Part shown: positions 1 to 9,077 of the stretch, piece by piece
Layout: each line of letters begins with the position of its first letter
How positions within the stretch are numbered: the first letter of the stretch is position 1
The notes under the pieces: generated by a model
The model's input: the letters and a program-made list of their open reading frames with translations, nothing else
Database searches by the model: none
What the model was told of the DNA's origin: nothing
Source: Akanthomyces muscarius
Taxonomy: Eukaryota > Ascomycota > Sordariomycetes > Hypocreales > Cordycipitaceae
Direction of reading: 5' to 3'
Assembly (NCBI RefSeq): GCF_028009165.1
Contig: NC_079244.1
Span: forward strand, 2,108,001-2,172,000
Length of the DNA: 64,000 nt
Made by a program: the position numbers and the translations under genes

Positions 1-519
1 CGCCTGTATTTAGTATTCACTGCTTTCAAGAGTGGTTAGTTGGCATTGCCGGCCCGCACGGGGGTAATGGCGTCCTGACTTCAGCACCATGCCTCTAATG
101 AGGATTCGTATTATGATTAATAAACAACCTTCTTTTGCACTTGGCGGCAATCATTATAACCACAATCAGAAATAGTGCACGAGGGAGCTCTGTATAGGTG
201 CGGGTTTATGCTCTCTAGAGAGTGCTTGCCGAGTTCCCAGAGTCGGACAAGTGGATTTGAACCAGCTAAAGCCGAAATCGAGTTGATGGCGTTGGGTCGA
301 TAAGGATTAGCTGCAACGTGTGACGGCCAGTGCAGTGCGCAACTACCCGTCCTTGTGGACACCGCTGGAGGTTACATCCGAGCCTCACCGGAGGTAGTAG
401 GTAACCGCCACTATTTAGCGACCCTCTATAACTGCTCTTATACAGTAATTCTATTGAAGAAGTATCTAGAAACTAGTCATCTTAGACCTGAAACAGGCAT
501 AGACCATAGACCATAAGCC
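1..519. other. intergenic/upstream region, no gene seen
   Basis: This stretch precedes the DJ-1-like gene. No open frame with recognisable protein similarity was found on either strand. A tRNA T-loop-like string lies near 250-264 on the minus strand, but no cloverleaf could be built around it. The region presumably holds the promoter of the downstream plus-strand gene. Confidence 0.5.
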
Positions 520-1485
520 ATGATCAAAGCTCTCATTATGATGGCCGACTATGGCCACGACCCGACAGGTACACAGTCTCGTTCTCTTCGATCCGTATCT
601 CACCTTACAATTTGACAGAGACTGCGATTCCCTATGCATCGTTTCGGGCCGCAGGCTTTGAAGTGAGCTTCGCTACGGAAAGCGGCGTGTCACCGCGATG
701 CGATGCAAGAATGCTCGAGGGCATACTAGCGATTGTATGGGAGCCTCCTTTACACACACCCATTTTAGCCACTAACTCTTCGCTTTGAAAGGGAACCTCG
801 CGATCAGTAAAATCCAAATATGCGTCCATGGCGGCCTCGCAGGAATGGAAAAACGCTCTAAGCTGGTCTGCTAACGAGTTCGATCTTTGTGCCTACAATC
901 TCGTCTTCTTCCCTGGAGGACAAGATCAGTCGATTCGACAGCTCCTCGACTCAGTATCCGTACACAAACTGCTGCAAGCATACTTCCCGATGACTAGGAA
1001 GCCCAGCGCGAATGTCGTTGGGGCCATATGCCACGGCGTCAAGGTTCTGGCCGACACGAACAACGACTCCGGACATAGTATTCTCCATGGCAACGTCACT
1101 GCAGTCTTGCCGTCATTTTTTGAACAGCTGGCCTTTCAATCACTGAGACCATTCGTGGACGGGGATTATTGCAAGGTGTACGGAGCCGAGAGTGAGGATC
1201 TCGAACATGCGGTCGGTTCCCACACCTCGTCGGCAGCATATCCATCGCTAATGAATCACACTGCAGGTGCAAAAAAAGCTGCAACATGGAACTGATTTAA
1301 AGACTAGTTGGAGCCTTTTCCCGTAAGTACACGAAAGACGTGAAAACCAAGCGTGCCGGCCTAACACTGATCGTAAAAATAGTTTCGTGGTTGAGAATGA
1401 CGACTTCAACTATATTAGTGGTAGGTGCCAAATTGATGCGCAGAAGTTATCTGAAAGGCTAGTTGCGGCTGTACAGGGAGGGTAG
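520..1485 (+). CDS. DJ-1/PfpI (class I glutamine amidotransferase-like) family protein
   Basis: Predicted join(520..568, 619..734, 792..1211, 1267..1322, 1383..1485), 247 aa; all four introns are GT-AG and phases agree. The protein looks like the fungal HSP31/DJ-1 branch. It has a PGG loop in FFPGGQDQ, and the nucleophile-elbow motif GAICHG carries the expected reactive cysteine. The C-terminal stretch FVVENDDFNYISGR matches the family's usual FVV(E/Q)D...NYVSGR. Family members act as glyoxalase III-like or deglycase/chaperone proteins under oxidative or carbonyl stress; that role here is inferred from family only. The gene converges with CDK1. Intron 2 (735-791) is the least certain: reading through it meets a stop. 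Family assignment is firm; substrate is unknown. Confidence 0.82.
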
Positions 1486-2079
1486 CGAGCCTGAACCTTG
1501 CAAAGCAGACCAGGCAGACTCAGCCGAAGGTGTCTGAAGAATAAACAGTTTTCACAATGACAATAAATATGGGACACGTCGATGATGCATCCATTGAACC
1601 ATTTTTCATTCGCTCATCTCCAGTACCCTGCCTGCCGAAACCAAGTAAAACACGCAAACAATAAGGGGGGAAAACGTAGATCCAGTCAAGAAGAAAGCCA
1701 ATACTTTCCCCAATCCACACTGCACAAAAGACAGGGCGTGGGGGATGCGCTCTAATTCCAAAGGTGCGGTGTCTGTACTCACCTCTCTCCACTAGTTCGT
1801 GTAATGCAAAATGGCAAAAACCAACAAAAGACGTCGTCCTTGCCGCTCCAGGCTACCCGCTATCGGCACCTTGCCTTTGTCTCTGCCTCGCTCTCCAGAG
1901 CGTGGTTCTCTTCTGTTCACATATATCCCAGGGCCAGCAGTGCCCCAGCACACATAGACAGCAAGCCCTCGAGGTCGATCCGCATCTTTCGTATTCCAAG
2001 CTTGCTGCGACAACGTCAAGACGCGCTCTTGACTCTACCGCCGGGCGGCAATGGGGCACGGCCCGGCCGCTACATACCT
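1486..2079. other. convergent 3' intergenic region
   Basis: This lies between the stop codons of the DJ-1-like gene and CDK1. Open frames here are short and lack recognisable similarity. It probably contains the two 3' UTRs. The CDK1 reading frame ends at the TAG whose complement is 2080-2082. Confidence 0.5.
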
Positions 2080-3234
2080 CTAATTGTAGTAGCCTGTGCC
2101 GCGGCCCGCAGTCGTCGGCTGCTCCTCTTCGTGGTCCTCAAAGTACGGGTGGTTGACGGCGCCCTTGGCGGAGATGCGGCCGGCGGGGTCGTAGACGAGC
2201 ATGGCCTCGAGCAGGTCGAGGCCGGCCGCGTCGAGGTTGTGGCAGAGCGCGGCCGAGTAATCTCTCCTCCACTTGGGAAAGGAGGACTTGAAATCGGGAT
2301 ACGAGGTGACGCCGGGCCAGACGTCTTCCGAGGGGGTTCCGAGGGCACTGAAGGTTGTGGCCAGAGTCAGTAGATATCACAGAGTTGCAAGGGGGCAAAT
2401 TTGCATGGCGCTCTTACCGGAAAATCTTGAAAATCTCGTCAATCTCCGAGTCGCCGGGGAAGAGGGGCTTGCGGGTGCACATCTCGGCAAAGATGCAGCC
2501 GACGGACCACATGTCGACGCCCGTCGAGTACTGGCGGCCGCCGAGCAGGATCTCGGGCGCGCGGTACCACAGCGTGACGACCTCGTGGGTGTAGGTGCGC
2601 AGCGGGACGCCAAAGGCGCGGGCGAGGCCGAAATCGGCGAGCTTGAGGTTGCCGTCGCGGTCGATGAGCAGGTTCTGGGGCTTGAGGTCGCGGTGGAGGA
2701 CGCGGTGCGAGTGGCAGTAGCGGATGCCCTCGCAGAGCTGGCGCATGAACTGCTTGATGACGACGTCGCCCATGCCGAGGCGGGACAGGATCGTCGAGGA
2801 GCCCTCGGGCAGGGCCTTGCCGCGGCCGCCGTCGCTGACGGGCAGCGACTCCATGTACTTTTTGAGGTCGAGGTCGAGGAACTCAAAGACGAGGTAGAGC
2901 TTGTGGCCGTCGGCGTGGACAATGTTGAAGAGGCGCACAATGTTGGGGTCCTTCATCTCCTTGAGCAGCGAGATCTCGCGGATGGCGGTGCTGGGCACGC
3001 CCTCGTCCTCGGCCTCGAGGCGAATCTTTTTGAGCGCGACTATGCGGCCGCCGTTGGCGAGATCGCGGGCCTTGTATACGACACCATAGGTACCTGTGCA
3101 AGGGACAGATGATGGTTAGCTTCACGTTGTTGCTCTGTCGCTGCATGTCTGTTTTCGTTCGCGCGGCGTCGGTGGGAGCCTGATGGTAGCTACTCACCCT
3201 CGCCGACCTTTTCTAGCTTCTGGTAATTATCCAT
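2080..3234 (-). CDS. cdc2: cyclin-dependent kinase 1 (Cdc2/Cdc28/NimX type)
   Basis: Predicted complement(join(2080..2347, 2418..3093, 3198..3234)), 326 aa, three exons with consistent phases. It is the master mitotic Ser/Thr kinase that binds cyclins at G1/S and G2/M. Visible signatures are the glycine loop [11 protein letters not shown] with the inhibitory Thr-Tyr pair, the cyclin-binding helix PSTAIRE, catalytic [11 protein letters not shown], and the T-loop [13 protein letters not shown] with the CAK-phosphorylated Thr. The intact PSTAIRE separates it from Pho85 (PSTAIRE with other context) and from CDK7/9-type kinases. A roughly 25-residue insert after the hinge ([15 protein letters not shown]...) is of the kind seen in filamentous-fungal Cdc2. 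The first coding exon is only 37 nt. The C-terminus, ending GTGYYN, is taken from the open frame. Confidence 0.96.
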
Positions 3235-4058
3235 GATTGATTTGTGTGTGTGTGTTTGTATCTTGTCGTTTTCGTGCTGTGATGAAACAGGCCCGCCCGT
3301 TGGAATGGTTTGTCGTCGTCGTAAAAATAAAAAGGGAAAAGGAGCGTGACAACAAAAACAGAGAAGAAGTCGTAAAAGAACAGAGCCGTCGTCGTCGAGA
3401 GGCCACCCGGTACAACAAAAAGTGCTTCGGTGGGGTGTGGTGAGGTTTACGAGGGTAAACTTCAAGGGCGGGCAGAAATTAAATAGCAACCGGTCTAGCC
3501 AGGGTCCGTTCAATGTCGCACCACAGAGCGTTCGCGTTGGTTCATCGACACGCTGCAGGATCAGACTCTTTTTTTTTTCCTTTTGTTGACGTCTTTCAGC
3601 TGCTGTGGACAAATCTGTCTCACGATTTTTGGGTTTTATTCCTTTCAACGTTTGCTTTTTGTGTAGCTAGCCGTTTTGTTTTTGTTGCTCTTCTGTTTAC
3701 TTGTGATGGCGGTGGCGGAGCGACACAACAGCTTCTTCAACAGCTTAATAACGAAGCGTGGGCAGATGTCGAGTGGTTCAAACAGAGCGAAACCTCAGCT
3801 AGCATAGTTGTATATTTTGGTCTACATGGAAATAGCAACGAGTTTCTGTCGCCTTGCGTATCGCTGCAACATGGTCCTCGTCCGCGTCATAATATCGTCC
3901 TTGGTCACCCCGCGCGTCGACGCGTTCTGGCGGGGCCTATCGATAAGGTATGCTTGTGGTGCCCAGCGACGGCCATTCTAATCAATCAACACCCACGCCT
4001 CACGACCTTGCGAGTTACACATGGTGCTGCAATATTGACATTGAGTATAATCCTGCGC
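3235..4058. other. upstream region of CDK1 / 3' region of IMPACT-domain gene
   Basis: The CDK1 side begins with a (GT)n-like tract at about 3240-3257 followed by A/G-rich DNA, which is C/T-rich on the coding strand and typical of an ascomycete 5' leader. No convincing coding sequence was seen. The remainder is likely CDK1 promoter plus 3' UTR of the gene at 4059-5604. Confidence 0.5.
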
Positions 4059-5604
4059 TCAGCTCACATCACGCTTTAGGTCCAATATCTTGCTTAGCTT
4101 CAACTCTCCTCGAGCTCCCCAACCAGACGGCCCATACTGCACATCCGGTCGCGCAGTCACGTACCAATTCCACGCTCTCTTGTCCAGCTCGTCCTTTGTC
4201 AGCACGCCCGACCAGCTCTCCACGACAATTCGCAGAGCACCCAGTAGCCGTGCCAAGTTCTCCTGCTTCTCGTCATTCATGGCCGTCACCGTCTTCTTGG
4301 GCCCTCCTTCTGGCGTCGCCACCGACCCAAACGAGCGCAGCAAGTAATTCCGCGCGCCTTCTGGCCTGTGTATGCCCATCCCGACCGTAGACGTAGACGG
4401 GTTCGTATCCTGCGTATCGAGGCCCCATACGGCCGCTTCCCCCGCCACAAAGGTCGCCCCCGTACGCTGCCGCGCGGCGAGGGCGTCATTGACGCATTCG
4501 CGCATCAGCCGCCACCGGTCCGGTCCCAGCATCACGCCGCCGAACCAGCGCGTCAGGACCACGAGCGAGTTGGTGATGTTGGCCTCCTTCATAATGTCCA
4601 GCATGAATTTGCCGCAGCCGGACTCGCCGTCGTCAAACGAGGCCTGCTGCACCAGGGGCGAGTTGCCAAAGCTCGTGCGGATGGCCCATGCATTGTGCGA
4701 CGCGCTTTCCAGGTCCGGACGCTCCGCCATGAGCTGCTTGATGAGACTCGGTCGCGTATTAGCGTTGGAAACCTTCGCTGCATGCGCCACAAACGTAGAG
4801 GCACGAGACGTCAGCGTCGCACTCGCGGTCCAGGTCTTTTTGTTCTCCTGCGGCGTGCTCGCGCTGCCTGTATCTGCGACATCACCCTCCTTGCTCGGTG
4901 CGCCCGACCATGTATAATCACCGCGCTTAAGTACAGGAATCTCGCGCCCCATGACGCGCACTTTGGGCTGGCCCTCGGCAACCGGAACCTCTCCGCCGGG
5001 CTTCTCGATGCCGATACTGATGGCCTTGCTTCGTGAGTTGGCGCTCACCAGTGCCTGTGCCAGGCTCAGTCTGCTGCTCGGTGGCTGCTCGGGCATTGTC
5101 ACCCGGAGGACCTCGACGGCAAAGGCAAGCACTAGGGGCGCCCTGTTTGTCACGATGGTGGTGTCGCGTATCAGGGCCTCGTCCTCCACCAGCGGTAGCT
5201 CCATCGATGCCTCCAAGTCATCCGGCGCCATGGAGCTGTAGTCTAGGTCGCGTTTCGTAGGTTCTAGTTTGGGCTTCTTGGACGTTGGTGAAGTCACATC
5301 CTCTGCGCCGCGCTTGGTTGCCGCGGCGGGCTTCTTGCTGTGAGATTTGCATGCTGCGTGGAAGCCCTTGGCCAATTTCGCGTCTTTCAGCACATCCTCC
5401 AATGTCGCCAACGGTGCGTCTGCTATTTGTTCGATGCTGAGTAGTCGGTCAGGATTGTGTCATTTGTACTCGCCCCAACGTGTAAACCAACCTCTTGAGA
5501 TTTTTGGCCTGAAGCGACTTGACGTGACCCATAGCTGCTAACATGGACACTTTACGGGCTGTGAACATGCGCAGGAGCTCCTGCAAGTCCCCTTGGCTCG
5601 CCAT
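4059..5604 (-). CDS. IMPACT/UPF0029 (YigZ-like) domain protein
   Basis: Predicted complement(join(4059..5436, 5492..5604)), 496 aa. The methionine at 5411 lies inside the second exon. The true N-terminus comes from a first exon starting MASQGDLQELLRMF, joined through a 55-nt intron to give ...LKSIEQIADAPLATLEDVL. Residues about 230-370 hold the IMPACT N-terminal fold: NAWAIRTSFG, the DDGESGCGKFML turn, and TRWFGGVMLGPDRWR. In YIH1/IMPACT this domain opposes Gcn1-Gcn2 activation, but this protein lacks the N-terminal RWD domain of YIH1. It instead has a basic, low-complexity segment and extra C-terminal sequence, so equating it with YIH1 is unsafe. It is divergent from the OMS1-like gene across 389 bp. 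Confidence 0.85.
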
Positions 5605-5993
5605 TTTGACAAAACCCCATATGAATATAATCTCCGGCTCTGTATCGGAAATTGGTTCCTGGATATATTATCCAGTGGCCAGCAATTATGGCGAATAGCC
5701 GGCAATCGCAAAAGATGATGTCAGTACAGGGTAAAATGAATTCACGTTGTCAGGCGTCGACTTGACGTCCACTAGCAACGACCCACTTATATGGAGAAAG
5801 CGCAACGCGGAATCGGCATCGAGGCCACTCGGGCCGTTGCGACTCCGCCGCATGCAAAAAAAGTACACTTTGACTTTTGGAGACAACATTCACTTACACC
5901 AATTCAACCCGTCGTCGACATCAGCCTCGAGCTACTCGGCCGACTCGCCCAGCAATCGATCTATCTACTGTATATAATAGCTATGCGCACCCG
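5605..5993. promoter_or_regulatory. short bidirectional promoter region (IMPACT-domain gene / OMS1-like gene)
   Basis: The two start codons are 389 bp apart and point outward. A TATATAATAG string at about 5970-5979 lies only 15 bp before the annotated OMS1-like ATG. Transcription driven from it would start downstream of that ATG. A four-codon uORF occupies 5983-5997. Confidence 0.5.
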
Positions 5994-5997
5994 ATGA
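5983..5997 (+). promoter_or_regulatory. four-codon uORF overlapping the OMS1-like start codon (ATGA)
   Basis: ATG CGC ACC CGA TGA runs from 5983 to 5997. Its stop codon shares bases with the main ATG at 5994-5996, giving an ATGA overlap. Such an arrangement can allow termination-reinitiation or leaky scanning. It is seen directly in the sequence; any function is inference. Confidence 0.55.
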
Positions 5998-7298
5998 ACG
6001 CCTGCGTGACGACGCGCCGTGCCGCAGCAGCCGCAGCTCGCGCCCAGTGCTGCCGCCGCAGTGCGCACATCGACAATGGGCCTCGCAAGTCGCGCATCGC
6101 GCCAAAGTCGAAAGCCAAGGCACCCGAGCCCACGATGCCCTATAAACCGTATGAAATACCATCACCACCACCAACACCAATACCAAACCCCCGAAAACCT
6201 GACCAACCCAACAGCAGAGCGTCGCAAGCCCGTCCTCGACCACCGCCCGGCGCGAAATCACGATCCCAACCACCACCGCAGGCCGACACCCTCCTGACCG
6301 TGTGGCGCGCGACATGGCTTCCGCTCAGTGGCGCCGCCCTCGTCGCCGGCGCCCTCGGCTTCTACATCTTCGGCACGGCCGCCGCGACCCTCCGATCCTC
6401 CCCCTGCGCATGCGATGCCGACCACTCCGACGCGGCGCCCACCGGCCGCCCGCCCGCCCTCACGGGCGACAACGCCGAGCAGTTTGACAAGGAGCTCAAC
6501 TGGCCCGAGTTCTGGATGGGCATCACGAGCCTCCGGCGGCGCCTCGCCGAGCACGCGCGCGGCGACGTGCTGGAGCTGGCCATGGGCTCCGGGCGCAACC
6601 TCGAGTATTATGACTGGTCGCCCATCACCAACGCGCTCGAAGCGGCCAAGGACGAGACCAAGGCCAAGAAGCTGCGACGCTCCTTCAAGGGCATCACCTC
6701 GTTCACCGGCCTGGACATCTCGGTCGACATGCTCGACGTGGCGCGCCAAAAACTCACAAAGACGGTGCCGCCACTGAAAGACGCGGCGCCGATTGTGCGC
6801 GCCTCGTCCATGGCGGACCACACCGGCGGGCAGCTCGCCTTTCTCGACGGACGTCTGCGCCTCGTCCACTCGGACGCGCACCACGCGCTCCCCGCGGCTC
6901 GCACCTTTGCCACCCCCTCCACCACCACCGCCAACAACAAAAAATACGACTCCATCATCCAGACGTTTGGCCTGTGCTCCGTGTCCGACCCCGTCGCCGT
7001 GCTCACCAACCTCGCCTCGGCTGTCAAGCCGGGCACGGGGCGCATCGTGCTGCTCGAGCACGGCCGGGGCTTCTTCGGGCTCGTCAACGGCCTGCTGGAC
7101 CGGAACGCCGGCAAGCACTTTGAAAAGTACGGGTGCTGGTGGAACCGCGACATCGAGGCGCTCGTCGAGGAGGCGGCGCGCAAGACGCCCGGGCTGACGA
7201 TTGTCAGGGTCGAGAGGCCCAAGGTGCTGCAGATGGGCACGCTGGTGTGGGTGGAACTCAAGGTGGAGGAGCAGACGCCGGCCGTGGCAAAGCAATAG
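5994..7298 (+). CDS. OMS1-like mitochondrial methyltransferase
   Basis: Single-exon gene of 434 aa if the ATG at 5994 is used. The first ~45 residues are Arg/Ala-rich with almost no acidic residues, as in a mitochondrial presequence. They are followed by a Pro-rich linker and one membrane segment at about 109-127 (LPLSGAALVAGALGFYIFG). The Rossmann methyltransferase core starts near residue 192 with ELAMGSGRNLEYY (SAM-binding motif I), then TGLDISVDML (motif II region) and IIQTFGLCSV. This order (presequence, inner-membrane anchor, matrix-facing methyltransferase) matches OMS1 of yeast, a multicopy suppressor of oxa1 defects. An alternative start at 6135 would remove the presequence and is less likely. 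Third codon positions are strongly G/C. It converges with the GDS1-like gene. Confidence 0.85.
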   Translation: MNACVTTRRAAAAAARAQCCRRSAHIDNGPRKSRIAPKSKAKAPEPTMPYKPYEIPSPPPTPIPNPRKPDQPNSRASQARPRPPPGAKSRSQPPPQADTLLTVWRATWLPLSGAALVAGALGFYIFGTAAATLRSSPCACDADHSDAAPTGRPPALTGDNAEQFDKELNWPEFWMGITSLRRRLAEHARGDVLELAMGSGRNLEYYDWSPITNALEAAKDETKAKKLRRSFKGITSFTGLDISVDMLDVARQKLTKTVPPLKDAAPIVRASSMADHTGGQLAFLDGRLRLVHSDAHHALPAARTFATPSTTTANNKKYDSIIQTFGLCSVSDPVAVLTNLASAVKPGTGRIVLLEHGRGFFGLVNGLLDRNAGKHFEKYGCWWNRDIEALVEEAARKTPGLTIVRVERPKVLQMGTLVWVELKVEEQTPAVAKQ

Positions 7299-7868
7299 AC
7301 GCAATTTGGAGGCTGAGGCTGAGGCTGTACGTGTATACTAGTTTGCACTTGCAAATGGCTGTATATGTTGTACATGTATACGGGTCTGGATGCATGTGGC
7401 TGAATGTACGAGTACAAGTTTGGGTGGCTCCTGTACAACAAAATAGAGAGGCCTGTCTTCTGTACATGCCTGTTTTCATCTCACGAATCCATCGAGGCGA
7501 GTATGATAGGTGCAGTGAGTGGTATATTCTTTTGATGTAAACCGCTAAGCCGAAATAACTAAATCCATAAAACGCCGTTCTTGTAATAAAGCAAAAAGAT
7601 ATCAAAAAACCATTTTCCGTAACCAGTGCCTTTTTGTCGTAATCCAGTCTGAGCCAATTGCAGGGTCGTTGCCCAGTGGCAACGTTGTATATATATACAT
7701 GTATATCGTAGACATCCGCCAAATAGCGTCTTCGTAGTAGCGCGCAGATGCGAGTATCAAATAAGTTTGTACAGTGCGAAAAAAAACATGGGGACTTGCC
7801 CCGGGGACGACGGTCGAAGCGCAGCTCATACGCATCGTCCCATCGTACATTCTATAGTGAGCCGAGGC
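7299..7868. other. convergent 3' intergenic region
   Basis: This AT-richer stretch separates the stop codons of the OMS1-like and GDS1-like genes. It includes alternating TA/GT-rich DNA around 7320-7440 and 7685-7705. Nothing coding was recognised. It probably carries both 3' UTRs and polyadenylation signals. Confidence 0.5.
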
Positions 7869-9077
7869 TTAATAGGCGTCCAGGAGGCCATCGAGCTCCT
7901 CAATCTCGATGCTCTCGGCGCCCTGCTCGCCGCCAAAGAGGCGCAGCCAGTTATCGGCGTCTTCGTCTTTGCGACCAAAGGGACCAGCGCTAGGCTTAAT
8001 AGCGGGACTGGCAAGGAAGGAAGTAGACGAGGCAGTGCGGTTATCGCCGAACCACATGTCGTCGCGAAAGCCATACTCGGCCAGAATGACGCGGTCAGCG
8101 GGGTCGACGACGACGGGAGTGGTCTCGGAGAGCTTGCGCTTGAGAACAACGTCGGCAGTCTGTGTGAACTCGCGCTCATCCTTCTCCAGAGGGGGCGAGT
8201 CGTGGCGGAAGTCGCGGGCGATTCTAACGCGGCGCGACGAGGAAAAGGAGCCGGCAGGTGTACCGGGGAGGAACATGTCGTCGAAGCTGTCCTCAAACTC
8301 CTGAGGAGAGAGATCAACCTCGGGAGAAGGGCTGAGCTCGCGGCGGCGACCCTCGGCGTCAGAGCCAGAGTCGTCGGTAAGGGAGACGGAGGGGGTGATG
8401 ATGGCAGCGGGGAGAATGGGCTGCACCATGCTGGGGTCAGGAAGCTCCTGGCGAGGCTGGGTAGTGAGGAAGAAGTAAGTGCGACGGGGGTGGACAGTCT
8501 CGAGCTCCTTGGCCAAGGGGCAGGGAGAGGAAGCAGACCAGACAGGACGCTTGAGATATGAAGAGAGGCGAGAGGAGATGATGGCGCAAGGGTTGGCAGA
8601 TCTAGTGATGGTGGGTTAGCACGTAGGAGAGACAAGAGGAGTCGAGGGGGCTTACTGTTGAACCGAAGTGAGAGTCTGACCGAGGACGATGGCAAGGTCC
8701 TTGACAAGATGGGGACGGTTGCCGGTCGTCTGTAGCTGAACAATGACGCCCTCGACAATGTCGTCGTTGACGGTGGACAGATCAATCTTGGAGACAGAGT
8801 CGGCGTCGGTCATCTCGATGCTGTTGGCGACGGTAGGGGAGGGAGGGGGGCTTTGCTCAATGGCCTCGGCGGGCGCAGGACCGATGTGCGAACGCTTGAG
8901 ACGCTTGCTGGGATGCGACTCGGTGGACTCAGCGGCGGGCGCGGTAGGCGAGGTCGAGAGACGGGAGGCAGACTTGGAAGACGAAGCCGAGGCGGCGGCG
9001 CGAGCGGCGTGCGTCACGGGGATGTGAATGCCCAGGCTGGGCAGGGACAGCGACTTGCGCCGTGTGTTGTAAGGCAT
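7869..9077 (-). CDS. GDS1-type winged-helix domain nuclear protein
   Basis: Predicted complement(join(7869..8601, 8656..9077)), 384 aa, one 54-nt intron. The N-terminus (MPYNTRRKSLSLPSLGIHIPVT) is basic and Ser-rich. A helical domain at about residues 105-190 contains NDDIVEGVIVQLQ, HLVKDLAIVLGQ and, across the intron, SANPCAIISSRLSSYLKRP. This resembles the winged-helix domain of yeast Gds1 and its fungal relatives. The C-terminal half is acidic and low in complexity with a conserved-looking end (DNWLRLFGGEQGAES...). A role in transcriptional control is inferred from the domain; Gds1 itself is poorly characterised. It is separated from the divergent PhzF-like gene by 4.8 kb. Confidence 0.75.

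Noticed and set aside
240..330. tRNA-like T-loop (GGTTCAAATCC on the minus strand)
   Set aside because: The T-stem does not pair well and no acceptor, D-arm or anticodon arm could be built around it.
6258..7304. 348-codon minus-strand open frame
   Set aside because: It is a shadow of the GC3-rich OMS1-like gene. Composition is Arg/Gly-rich with no family resemblance.
7826..8785. 319-codon minus-strand frame overlapping the GDS1-like gene
   Set aside because: It is Ser/Pro/Leu-rich in a shifted frame, while the chosen frame has a consistent intron and a recognisable domain.
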